A stretch of 7,997 nucleotides of DNA from Rickettsiales bacterium (GTDB lineage: Bacteria > Pseudomonadota > Alphaproteobacteria > Rickettsiales > UBA1997), in NCBI GenBank assembly GCA_947455845.1, contig CANGQE010000051.1:1-7997 (forward strand), in the 5' to 3' direction. Each line of letters opens with the position of its first letter. Position 1 is the first letter of the stretch. Of the stretch, positions 1 through 5,824 are shown in pieces. The notes beneath the pieces were generated by a model. It saw nothing but the letters and a program-made list of their open reading frames with translations. It did no database searches and was not told where the DNA came from. The translations under genes and the position numbers were made by a program.

Positions 1-3
1 AGT

Positions 4-20
4 GGTTTGTAACCCCGACC
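4..20. repeat. Partial copy of REP-like palindrome (left edge)
   Basis: Positions 5-20 match the reverse complement of the complete palindrome at 67-89 at 14 of 16 bases (GTTTGTAAC, then CCG and CC). A short inner stem ggtt/aacc (4-7 and 11-14) remains, but the expected outer left arm is not present in bases 1-4. The copy is therefore degraded or truncated on that side. It lies in opposite orientation to the 67-89 copy. Confidence 0.45.
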
Positions 21-66
21 CCACGTTTGTATCAAACCTAAAACATGGGCTTTTATGCAAACATGT

Positions 67-89
67 GGACGGAGTTACAAACTCCGTCC
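67..89. repeat. Perfect 10-bp stem hairpin, REP-like palindrome
   Basis: The arms ggacggagtt (67-76) and aactccgtcc (80-89) pair perfectly around a 3-base loop. There is no U-tract on either side, so a rho-independent terminator is unlikely, although the hairpin lies about 100 bp downstream of the minus-strand yceI gene and could protect that transcript's 3' end. Similar G/C-rich palindromes built around GTTTGTAAC occur as dispersed repeats in many bacterial genomes; the family assignment is from memory. Confidence 0.6.
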
Positions 90-90
90 A

Positions 91-111
91 GCGCGGTTTT
101 GGCTACCGCGC
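91..111. repeat. Second adjacent hairpin, 7-bp stem
   Basis: The arms gcgcggt (91-97) and accgcgc (105-111) pair perfectly around a 7-base loop. It starts one base after the 67-89 hairpin, giving a tandem two-hairpin block that resembles the paired palindromes of REP/BIME elements. No ORF crosses it convincingly. A weaker third stem, cctct/agagg (150-154 and 160-164), lies between it and the yceI stop codon. Confidence 0.5.
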
Positions 112-184
112 GTAAAACATTGATCGTAAACTTTTGGTAGGTCTTGACTCCTCTCTAACAGAGGGTTGCGGAATCCATCCCCCC

Positions 185-1306
185 TTACCTCACCGCGTTC
201 ACCGTAAATTTAACTTCCACCTCATCCTTCACCCCATTCGATTTTTTTAGATCGCGGTCGCCGATTCCATAAGCGCTACGGCGGATGGTGGCTTTGCCTA
301 CTGCTCGGGCAGCGGTGTCGGAATATTGTTCTAGAGTGAATTCAACGGAGGCTGGAAGGGTTTTGCCTTTGATGGTTAGTTTGCCGCTGGCGAGAAAACT
401 TTTGTCGCCGTTTATGGGAGTGAAGCGGTCTGCCGTGAATGTTGCTTGGGGGAAGGCTTTTATGGCTAGCCATGTCGTACCTTGGAGGACGCTGGCGACT
501 TCGCCGAAGGAGACATCGAGTGAGTTCATGTCTACATTAATTGTAGCACTGCTTTTTTGTAATTGGTTTTTGTCGAAGAAAATCTTGCCGTCGAATTTTT
601 TAAAAGTGCCGCTGATATTTGAGTTCTCACGGTTGGCATTAAATTCAAGGGTGCTATCGGCGGGGATTATTTTCCATTCGGCAATTTCACGAGTTGGTAA
701 CTTGGCGTGTTTGGTGGCATTGGCTAAAACATAGTCTGACAAATCAAAAAGCGCTTCGGCTTCAATGGTAATTTTTACTAAATCTGAAACTCCGGGTAGA
801 CCGAAAGTTATTCCGAAGTCAGAACGTTTAATCGTGGTGTAGGCGGAAAATCCTGCCGTTCTTTTTTGAGTAATCGGATTGATGTCGATTTTATTTATCC
901 GTGCTTCCAGCGTGACAGTTTTGGTAATGCCAAGGAAGGTAAGATTTCCCCGAATCTTTGCCGTATTATTTCCGGTTTTGGCAACAGAAGAACTGCTAAA
1001 TGTAGCAGTGGGAAATTTTTCTACATTGAAAAAATCGCTACTCATCAAATGCTCGTCGAACTTTTTTAAGCCCGTCGACATCGATCCCATTTTAATCGCA
1101 ATATTAACCGAGCTATTTTGGGGAATTTTTTCGTCTAAAATTATTGTTCCTTCAACTTCGGTAAATTTTCCTGAAGGGCTAGAAAATCCAAAGTGATTTG
1201 CCGACCAAGCGATACTAGTGTGATTAGGATCAAATTTATAAGTGTCGGCGGCATTGGCTGAAGCTGTGCACAAAATAAAGGCAATGGCTGTGAACAGTTT
1301 TTTCAT
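185..1306 (-). CDS. Exported protein with two tandem YceI domains
   Basis: A 373-aa protein with a Sec signal peptide (MKKLFTAIAF then a hydrophobic run; AxA site A17-N-A19), so it is predicted to be periplasmic. Residues about 22-187 form a complete YceI domain, with YKFDPNHTSIAW, a G-x-F-x-x-x-x-G turn, the FP-x-A-x-F strand at 98-103 and the RSDFGI strand at 161-166. After a roughly 20-residue linker, residues 209-373 form a second, more diverged YceI domain with IKAFPQATF (282-290) and RSAYGIGD near the end. YceI domains are lipocalin-like barrels; structural work on family members shows binding of isoprenoid-type lipids such as polyisoprenoids or ubiquinone, so lipid or quinone binding is likely but unproven here. 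The common partner, cytochrome b561, is absent from this protein and from the window. It lies downstream of secB on the same strand. No Shine-Dalgarno sequence precedes the ATG. Confidence 0.9.
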   Translation of the reverse strand: MKKLFTAIAFILCTASANAADTYKFDPNHTSIAWSANHFGFSSPSGKFTEVEGTIILDEKIPQNSSVNIAIKMGSMSTGLKKFDEHLMSSDFFNVEKFPTATFSSSSVAKTGNNTAKIRGNLTFLGITKTVTLEARINKIDINPITQKRTAGFSAYTTIKRSDFGITFGLPGVSDLVKITIEAEALFDLSDYVLANATKHAKLPTREIAEWKIIPADSTLEFNANRENSNISGTFKKFDGKIFFDKNQLQKSSATINVDMNSLDVSFGEVASVLQGTTWLAIKAFPQATFTADRFTPINGDKSFLASGKLTIKGKTLPASVEFTLEQYSDTAARAVGKATIRRSAYGIGDRDLKKSNGVKDEVEVKFTVNAVR

Positions 1307-1323
1307 GAAGGACTTTTTTTAAA

Positions 1324-1358
1324 CAGTTAGCATTTAGCAATTAACAATTAACAGTTGG
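1324..1358 (+). repeat. Five tandem 7-bp repeats (left half of inverted array)
   Basis: Five in-register heptamers fill exactly 35 bp: cagttag, catttag, caattaa, caattaa, cagttgg. The common pattern is C-A-N-T-T-R-R. Two pairings with the right half (1388-1422) are perfect: a 13-bp pair (1324-1336 with 1396-1408) and an alternative 10-bp pair (1348-1357 with 1389-1398). The array lies in the secB-yceI gap, just upstream of the yceI start codon on the minus strand. Confidence 0.75.
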
Positions 1359-1387
1359 AGTGAGTGGAAAGTTAGGTGAAAAAACTA

Positions 1388-1422
1388 ACAACTGTTAAAT
1401 GCTAACTGCTAATTGTTAACCG
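1388..1422 (-). repeat. Inverted 7-bp repeats (right half of array)
   Basis: Read on the minus strand, the units are caattag, cagttag, catttaa and cagttgt, with a fifth degenerate unit (cggttaa) at the 1416-1422 end. They are the same heptamer family as 1324-1358 in opposite orientation, separated by a 29-bp non-repetitive spacer. In the RNA the halves could form several alternative long hairpins. The array ends 17 bp from the secB stop codon. Confidence 0.7.
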
Positions 1423-1439
1423 TACTTGACCTGACTTAA

Positions 1440-1886
1440 CTAATTTTTCGTATCATTAACCGGATCCGCTGCAACTGCAGATTTTCTCTTGGCGTAAAGA
1501 TCAGCAAAATCAATAACGTCTAACATTAGTGGTGCAAAACCGGCATCTGACGTAGCATTAGAAATGATGCGGCGTAGGAATGGGAAAAGTAAATTTGGGC
1601 AATAAATCAAAAGAATTTGCTCTAACATTTCACCTTCGATTTTTGGCAAAGCAAAAATTCCGGCGTAAGTTAATTCGCAGATAAAAAGTTTTTTTTCTGA
1701 AGCGGTAGCATTAGCGGTAATTTTTAGAGAAACTTCGTAAGTTTCTTCAGCAAGTTTTTTGGCGTCAATATTGATGGTTAAAAGAATATCAGGCTTGTCT
1801 TGAGGATTTAGGAAAACTTCGGGAGCATTTGGAACTTCGAAGGATAAATCTTTAATATGTTGTGAAATGATTTTGATGTTCGACAT
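1440..1886 (-). CDS. secB: Protein-export chaperone SecB
   Basis: A 148-aa protein, close to the usual 150-165 aa of SecB. SecB is a cytoplasmic homotetramer that holds preproteins unfolded and delivers them to SecA at the Sec translocon. The family signatures are clear: CELTYAGIF (70-78), the CPNLLFPFLRRIISNAT helix (96-112) and GFAPLMLDVIDFADLY (116-131). The short C-terminal tail is acidic and polar, as expected. The start is the ATG at 1884-1886, giving the usual short N-terminus before the first beta strand; no purine-rich ribosome binding site is visible upstream. The exported YceI protein encoded next downstream is a plausible Sec substrate, but the neighbourhood alone does not show that. 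The region upstream (1887-2037) is shared with the divergent small gene at 2038. Confidence 0.95.
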   Translation of the reverse strand: MSNIKIISQHIKDLSFEVPNAPEVFLNPQDKPDILLTINIDAKKLAEETYEVSLKITANATASEKKLFICELTYAGIFALPKIEGEMLEQILLIYCPNLLFPFLRRIISNATSDAGFAPLMLDVIDFADLYAKRKSAVAADPVNDTKN

Positions 1887-2037
1887 AGTTGAGGATTGTT
1901 GATTTGACAGTTAGTTAAGAAACACTGAAACAACTTAAATCCCATTTTAAAATTTCCAACCTTTACTACTTGAAAAATCCACCCATCATCTTTAGTTAGA
2001 AACTAATTCAAATCTTGTAACCAAAAAATCGCTCAAG
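1887..2037. promoter_or_regulatory. Divergent intergenic region, secB and small exported gene
   Basis: This 151-bp AT-rich gap separates two divergent genes and must hold promoters for both. On the plus strand TTGAAA (1970-1975) resembles a -35 box, but no good -10 follows at 16-18 bp. A small stem ttagtt/aactaa (1992-1997 with 2001-2006, loop aga) lies about 30 bp before the TTG start and might be an operator-like dyad. No convincing sigma70 pair could be assigned on the minus strand. Confidence 0.3.
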
Positions 2038-2334
2038 TTGTTTTCCTTTAAAAATATCATTCTAACACTAATCGGCATCGGTTTGTTGTGGAGTTTTCAA
2101 ACTTCTGCCACTTCCGACTTTCATCACGAGAAATCGGCGATTGTTGATGCAATGCAAGATGAAGAATCACCAAAAAAAGAAACTTGTGAGTTGGAAAATT
2201 GGAAATTTCTTAATCACGCTACCATTGATTTTAAGGCTCTGAAACTTTCTTTGCGAATCCCTCGCAACACAGACAACATTATCCTAACTGACTTCTCTTC
2301 ACTGCCCGACTCTCCTCCCGACGCACAAGCTTAA
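2038..2334 (+). CDS. Small predicted exported protein, unknown function
   Basis: A 98-aa protein I do not recognise. The N-terminus looks like a signal peptide: a basic start (MFSFK), a hydrophobic core at about residues 6-19, and a possible cleavage site near QTSA-TS at 22-26. The mature part is about 73 residues, polar and mostly charged, with HHE near its start, one cysteine (in ETCELENW) and a proline-rich acidic end. The only canonical start in the open frame is TTG at 2038; the frame is closed by TAG at 1993-1995, and no ATG or GTG lies between. No ribosome binding site is obvious. The gene ends 43 bp before the SulP-carbonic anhydrase gene with no terminator between, so the two are probably co-transcribed and may be functionally linked. 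The signal-peptide architecture argues that the ORF is real; the start is uncertain. Confidence 0.6.
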   Translation: MFSFKNIILTLIGIGLLWSFQTSATSDFHHEKSAIVDAMQDEESPKKETCELENWKFLNHATIDFKALKLSLRIPRNTDNIILTDFSSLPDSPPDAQA

Positions 2335-2377
2335 AATACTATCCCAAAAGCTTTGTTAACGTTATCCTCACATTTTT

Positions 2378-4294
2378 ATGAAAAAAATTTTCAGTCATTT
2401 TAGACAAGATTTACCAGCCAGTGTTGTCGTCTTTTTCGTCGCACTTCCTCTTTGCCTTGGAATCGCTTTAGCTTCAGGTGCGCCCCTTTTCTCCGGCATT
2501 ATTGCCGGTATTGTTGGTGGTATTGTGGTAGGTATTGCCAGCGGATCTCCACTTGGTGTTAGTGGACCTGCTGCCGGTTTGTCAGTTATTGTTTTCGGTT
2601 ACCTTGCAACTCTTGGTGGCGATTGGAGAACCTTCCTTTTAGCGGTAGTAATAACTGGTGTTATCCAAGTAATTGCCGGATTCCTCAAGATGGGAAGCAT
2701 TGCTCGCTACTTTCCTGTATCAGTAATTAAAGGAATGCTCGCCGGCATCGGACTTATCATTATTCTCAAACAAATTCCTCACGCCATCGGTTACAATGCT
2801 GAATTTGGTAATGACTTTGATTTTGATCGTCTCGACACCCAAAATACCTTTTCTGAATTGTCGCACATGCTAAGCCACCTAACAGCGAACGCTGTAATCA
2901 TCGCAACAATTTCAATGTTGATTCTGATTTTGTGGGATGAGGTTTTATCTAAAAAACATAAAATTTTCAAAGCAATTCCAAGCCCACTTATTGCAGTTAT
3001 TGCAGGAATTATTTTAGCAAATTTCTTACATTTAAACGAACATCAAATCGTTAAAATTCCCGTCACTTCCAGTGTCGTTGAATTCATGCATCAATTTACT
3101 ACACCGGATTTTTCACAAATTTTTAATCCTCAAATTTATTCAATGGCACTAGTGATGGCAATCGTTGCCAGCCTTGAAACCTTACTTTGTGTAGAAGCAT
3201 CCGACAAACTTGATCCTGAAAAACGCATTACCCCAACCAATCGCGAACTTAAGGCACAAGGCTTGGGAAACATCGTGTCAGGTCTTATTGGTGGATTACC
3301 GATTACTCAAGTTGTGGCCCGCTCCAGTGCCAATGTCAACTTTGGCGCTAAAAGCAAACTTTCGACAATTTCCCACGGATTTTTATTGTTAATTTCAGCA
3401 ATGACTATTCCTAGTCTACTCAACATGATTCCGCTCGCCACCTTGGCCTGCATACTTTTGTCAGTTGGTTACAAATTAGCTAAACCGGAAATTTTCCGCC
3501 AAATGTTCTATCTTGGTCGTGAGAATTTCTTCCCTTTCGTAGCTACGATTTTAGGAATGTTATTTTTCGATCTTTTAAAAGGCGTCGGAATTGGAATGGC
3601 TACAGCAACTTTCTTTATTTTACGTAACAATTACCACTCGCGTAATGTTTTGCAAAATTCTGAGCATCAAGAAGTTTCAGCTTTAACAAAAGAAGCTCGC
3701 AACTCCTTAACTCCATCCAAAGCAATTCGTCTTTTGAAAGACGGCAACCAACGCTTTGTCAGTAACCTAAAATTGAACCGCAATCTTTTGCAGCAGATTA
3801 ACGAAACTTCAGTAGAGCAGCATCCTTTTGCTTTCATCTTGAGCTGTATTGATTCTCGCACTTCTGCTGAGTTAATTTTTGACCAAGGATTAGGTGATAT
3901 TTTTAGTTGTCGCATCGCCGGAAACGTGCTGAACGACGACATCCTAGGCAGTATGGAATTCGCCTGCCAAATTGCCGGTGCTAAAGTAATAATGGTATTG
4001 GGACATAGTGAATGCGGCGCGATCAAAGGCGCTTGCAACAATGTTGAAATGGGAAAATTGACAGGACTTCTGAAAAAAATTAAGCCATCTGTTAAAGCGG
4101 CGAAGTTAATCAAAACTACTAAATCTTTTCACGATTTAGCTTTTGTTGAACAAGTAACTGCAATTAATGTAGAACGTGTTGCTAAGCAGATTATCAAAGA
4201 AAGCAAAATCATCCGCGAGCTTTACAAGAAGCGTAAAATTGTGATTATTAGCGGAATGTATGATGTGAAAACTGGGATGGTGGATTTTTATTAA
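2378..4294 (+). CDS. SulP-family anion transporter fused to beta-carbonic anhydrase
   Basis: A 638-aa fusion. Residues about 8-415 are a SulP/SLC26 transporter with around 10-12 membrane segments and family motifs: DLPASVVVFFVALPLCLGIA (11-30), GVSGPAAG (60-67), the conserved SLET-LLCVEASDKLDP stretch (265-280) and GLPITQVVARSSAN (306-319). Instead of the usual C-terminal STAS domain, a linker of about 30 residues leads to a complete beta-carbonic anhydrase (about 445-638). The zinc-site residues are present: C490 and the D492/R494 dyad in CIDSR, then H543 and C546 in GHSECGA. It ends with the typical GMYDVKTG motif, so the domain is intact. Known SulP-carbonic anhydrase fusions are thought to be bicarbonate transporters, with the cytoplasmic enzyme interconverting CO2 and bicarbonate at the pore exit; direction and substrate here are inference, and sulfate is the alternative. 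The ATG at 2378 gives the expected N-terminus. It probably shares a transcript with the small exported protein upstream. Confidence 0.93.
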   Translation: MKKIFSHFRQDLPASVVVFFVALPLCLGIALASGAPLFSGIIAGIVGGIVVGIASGSPLGVSGPAAGLSVIVFGYLATLGGDWRTFLLAVVITGVIQVIAGFLKMGSIARYFPVSVIKGMLAGIGLIIILKQIPHAIGYNAEFGNDFDFDRLDTQNTFSELSHMLSHLTANAVIIATISMLILILWDEVLSKKHKIFKAIPSPLIAVIAGIILANFLHLNEHQIVKIPVTSSVVEFMHQFTTPDFSQIFNPQIYSMALVMAIVASLETLLCVEASDKLDPEKRITPTNRELKAQGLGNIVSGLIGGLPITQVVARSSANVNFGAKSKLSTISHGFLLLISAMTIPSLLNMIPLATLACILLSVGYKLAKPEIFRQMFYLGRENFFPFVATILGMLFFDLLKGVGIGMATATFFILRNNYHSRNVLQNSEHQEVSALTKEARNSLTPSKAIRLLKDGNQRFVSNLKLNRNLLQQINETSVEQHPFAFILSCIDSRTSAELIFDQGLGDIFSCRIAGNVLNDDILGSMEFACQIAGAKVIMVLGHSECGAIKGACNNVEMGKLTGLLKKIKPSVKAAKLIKTTKSFHDLAFVEQVTAINVERVAKQIIKESKIIRELYKKRKIVIISGMYDVKTGMVDFY

Positions 4295-4318
4295 AAATTA
4301 TAATCAATTACCACCTAT

Positions 4319-4351
4319 CGTCATCCTTGGCGTAAAGATCCAAGGATGACG
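4319..4351 (+). repeat. Palindromic hairpin, 12-bp stem, after SulP-CA gene
   Basis: The arms cgtcatccttgg (4319-4330) and ccaaggatgacg (4340-4351) pair perfectly around a 9-base loop. It starts 25 bp after the SulP-carbonic anhydrase stop codon and is followed by a weak T-rich stretch (actgttttatta), so it may end or stabilise that transcript. The GTCATCCT outer end is shared with the double palindrome at 7719-7812, which suggests a dispersed repeat rather than a purpose-built terminator. Confidence 0.7.
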
Positions 4352-4372
4352 ACTGTTTTATTACATCCCTCG

Positions 4373-4400
4373 TTGACAAGTTTAATCGCGCCAATATTTT
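4373..4400 (+). promoter_or_regulatory. Probable sigma70 promoter for ilvC
   Basis: A perfect TTGACA (4373-4378) is followed after 16 bp by TATTTT (4395-4400), four of six matches to TATAAT. Transcription would begin near 4407, leaving a leader of about 40 nt before the ilvC ATG. That is too short for a leader-peptide attenuator, and no riboswitch-like fold is visible. It lies between the palindrome at 4319-4351 and ilvC, so ilvC is probably a single-gene transcript. Confidence 0.6.
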
Positions 4401-4445
4401 TCGTGCCTCACAAATTCCCTCCCTTTTAAATCAAATTACCAAAAC

Positions 4446-5465
4446 ATGAAAGTTTACTACGATCGCGACGCTGATTTAAGCATCATTAAATCTAAAAAAG
4501 TTGCCATTATTGGCTACGGTTCTCAAGCTCATGCTCACGCACAAAACCTTAGAGACAGTGGCGTCGCCGAAGTTAAAATCGCTCTACGCGAAGGTTCAGC
4601 TTCAATTGCTAAAGCGCAAGCTGCCGGTTTTGAAGTTCTAACAAATGCCGCAGCTGCAAAATGGGCTGACTTGGTAATGGTTCTAACTCCGGACGAGTTA
4701 CAAGCTGAAATGTACGCTCAAGATTTAAACGACAACATGAAAGAAGGCGCAGTTTTAGCCTTCGCTCACGGACTTAACATTCACTTCAAACTAATCAAAC
4801 CAAGAGCTGATTTAGATGTTGTGATGATCGCACCAAAAGGCCCTGGACACACAGTTCGCGGCGAATACGTAAAAGGTGGTGGCGTTCCTTGTCTAGTTGC
4901 AGTTGCACAAGACAAATCCGGCAACGCTTTGAAAATCGCCCTTTCTTACGCTTCAGCAGTTGGCGGCGGCAGATCTGGAATTATCGAAACTGATTTCAAA
5001 GAAGAATGCGAAACTGATCTTTTCGGTGAACAAGCCGTGCTTTGCGGTGGCGTTACTGCCCTAATCCAAGCCGGTTTTGAAACTTTAACCGAAGCCGGAT
5101 ACGCTCCAGAAATGGCTTATTTCGAATGTCTTCACGAAATGAAATTGATCGTTGATTTACTTTACGAAGGTGGAATTGCCAACATGCGTTATTCAATTTC
5201 TAACACCGCAGAATACGGTGACGTAACTCGCGGACCAAGAGTTGTTACAGCTGAAACTAAAGCTGAAATGAAAAGAATTTTAAACGAGATCCAATCCGGA
5301 AAATTCGTTGAAGAATTCATGGCTGAAAATAAATCAGGCAAGAAAAACTTCGACGCTTTGCGTGCTAAAGGTAAAGCTCATCCAATCGAAGCAACTGGCG
5401 AAAAACTTCGCGCCATGATGCCTTGGATTTCTAAAAATAAATTGGTTAACAAAGCGGCTAACTAG
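4446..5465 (+). CDS. ilvC: Ketol-acid reductoisomerase (class I)
   Basis: A 339-aa protein, the normal length of short class I enzymes. It converts 2-acetolactate or 2-aceto-2-hydroxybutyrate, by Mg-dependent alkyl migration and NAD(P)H reduction, to the dihydroxy acids leading to valine, leucine and isoleucine. The Rossmann motif GYGSQAHAHA lies at 23-32. The specificity loop at 46-53 contains R48, S51 and S53, as expected for NADPH use. Catalytic H108 is in FAHG, and KGPGHTVR is at 131-138. The metal ligands are D191 and E195 (ETDLFGEQ) and E227 and E231 (FECLHE), with substrate-contacting S252 in SISNTAEYG. All key residues are intact. Its own promoter and terminator bracket it, with no other ilv gene in the window. 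The ATG at 4446 is the conserved family start (MKVYYDRDAD); no Shine-Dalgarno is visible. Confidence 0.97.
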   Translation: MKVYYDRDADLSIIKSKKVAIIGYGSQAHAHAQNLRDSGVAEVKIALREGSASIAKAQAAGFEVLTNAAAAKWADLVMVLTPDELQAEMYAQDLNDNMKEGAVLAFAHGLNIHFKLIKPRADLDVVMIAPKGPGHTVRGEYVKGGGVPCLVAVAQDKSGNALKIALSYASAVGGGRSGIIETDFKEECETDLFGEQAVLCGGVTALIQAGFETLTEAGYAPEMAYFECLHEMKLIVDLLYEGGIANMRYSISNTAEYGDVTRGPRVVTAETKAEMKRILNEIQSGKFVEEFMAENKSGKKNFDALRAKGKAHPIEATGEKLRAMMPWISKNKLVNKAAN

Positions 5466-5490
5466 TTAGAAGCCTTTCTTTTATAAGTAG

Positions 5491-5538
5491 AAAAATCCCT
5501 GATTTTACCAAAGCGAAGTCAGGGATTTTTTAGTTTTT
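5491..5538 (+). terminator. Rho-independent terminator of ilvC
   Basis: The arms aaaaatccctga (5491-5502) and tcagggattttt (5519-5530) pair perfectly over 12 bp around a 16-base loop, followed by T-rich sequence to 5538. It starts 26 bp after the ilvC stop codon. The A-tract before the stem and the T-tract after it could let it act in both directions. Confidence 0.9.
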
Positions 5539-5558
5539 GGCAACTCGTCTTCCAACGC

Positions 5559-5663
5559 TGTCACCCCGCACTTGCTGCGGGGTCCACCGTGAGACAAGCT
5601 CTAATTTACTTTTTACATCTCAACTCGCGACAAGGTGGACCCCGCAGCAAGTGCGGGGTGACA
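5559..5663. repeat. Double palindrome: 30-bp perfect inverted repeat
   Basis: Positions 5559-5588 and 5634-5663 are exact reverse complements over 30 bp, separated by 45 bp of AT-rich sequence. Each arm is itself a hairpin (ccccgca, loop cttgc, tgcgggg), so the element can form one long stem or two short ones. It is strongly GC-rich against its surroundings, which suggests an inserted mobile repeat. It sits between the ilvC terminator and the glmU start region. The open reading frame crossing it on the plus strand is a by-product of the repeat. Confidence 0.85.
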
Positions 5664-5767
5664 ATGCTTTGGGAGTAACTCCAGCAAACTATCGCCCACT
5701 TAGTACAAGATCTTCTTAAAAACACACCTCAATCATTTTTCCCTCTTCAAGATTAACTCAACTTGAC

Positions 5768-5795
5768 TTGAAAGAAAAATATTCACAAAGAGAAT
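5768..5795 (+). promoter_or_regulatory. Weak candidate promoter for glmU
   Basis: TTGAAA (5768-5773) is followed after 16 bp by GAGAAT (5790-5795), four of six matches to TATAAT. Transcription would start near 5802, about 23 nt before the ATG at 5825. It is consistent with glmU having its own promoter downstream of the double palindrome, but short AT-rich matches like this arise by chance. Confidence 0.3.
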
Positions 5796-5824
5796 CACCA
5801 TTTTTCCAACCGATCTCTAATTTC

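Noticed and set aside
285..734. 149-aa plus-strand ORF opposite the yceI gene
   Set aside because: It lies wholly inside the well-supported double-YceI gene on the other strand and shows no domain or signal of its own.
1324..1422. CRISPR-like array
   Set aside because: The units are 7 bp, contiguous without spacers, variable and inverted, with no cas gene nearby.
1887..2037. Defined sigma70 promoter for secB on the minus strand
   Set aside because: TAAAAT-like -10 matches exist in the AT-rich sequence, but none has a convincing -35 at 16-18 bp.
3667..4113. 148-aa minus-strand ORF opposite the carbonic anhydrase domain
   Set aside because: It is antisense to conserved catalytic motifs and its translation has no recognisable features.
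4401..4445. Attenuator or leader peptide before ilvC
   Set aside because: The predicted leader is only about 40 nt, with no run of Ile, Val or Leu codons and no competing hairpins.
5537..5719. 60-aa ORF across the 30-bp inverted repeat
   Set aside because: Its sequence is dictated by the palindrome arms; composition is not protein-like and there is no start context.
5768..5824. TTG-initiated 19-residue N-terminal extension of GlmU
   Set aside because: GlmU proteins start a few residues before the LAAGKGTRM strand, the ATG at 5825 fits exactly, and the TTG overlaps a candidate -35 box.
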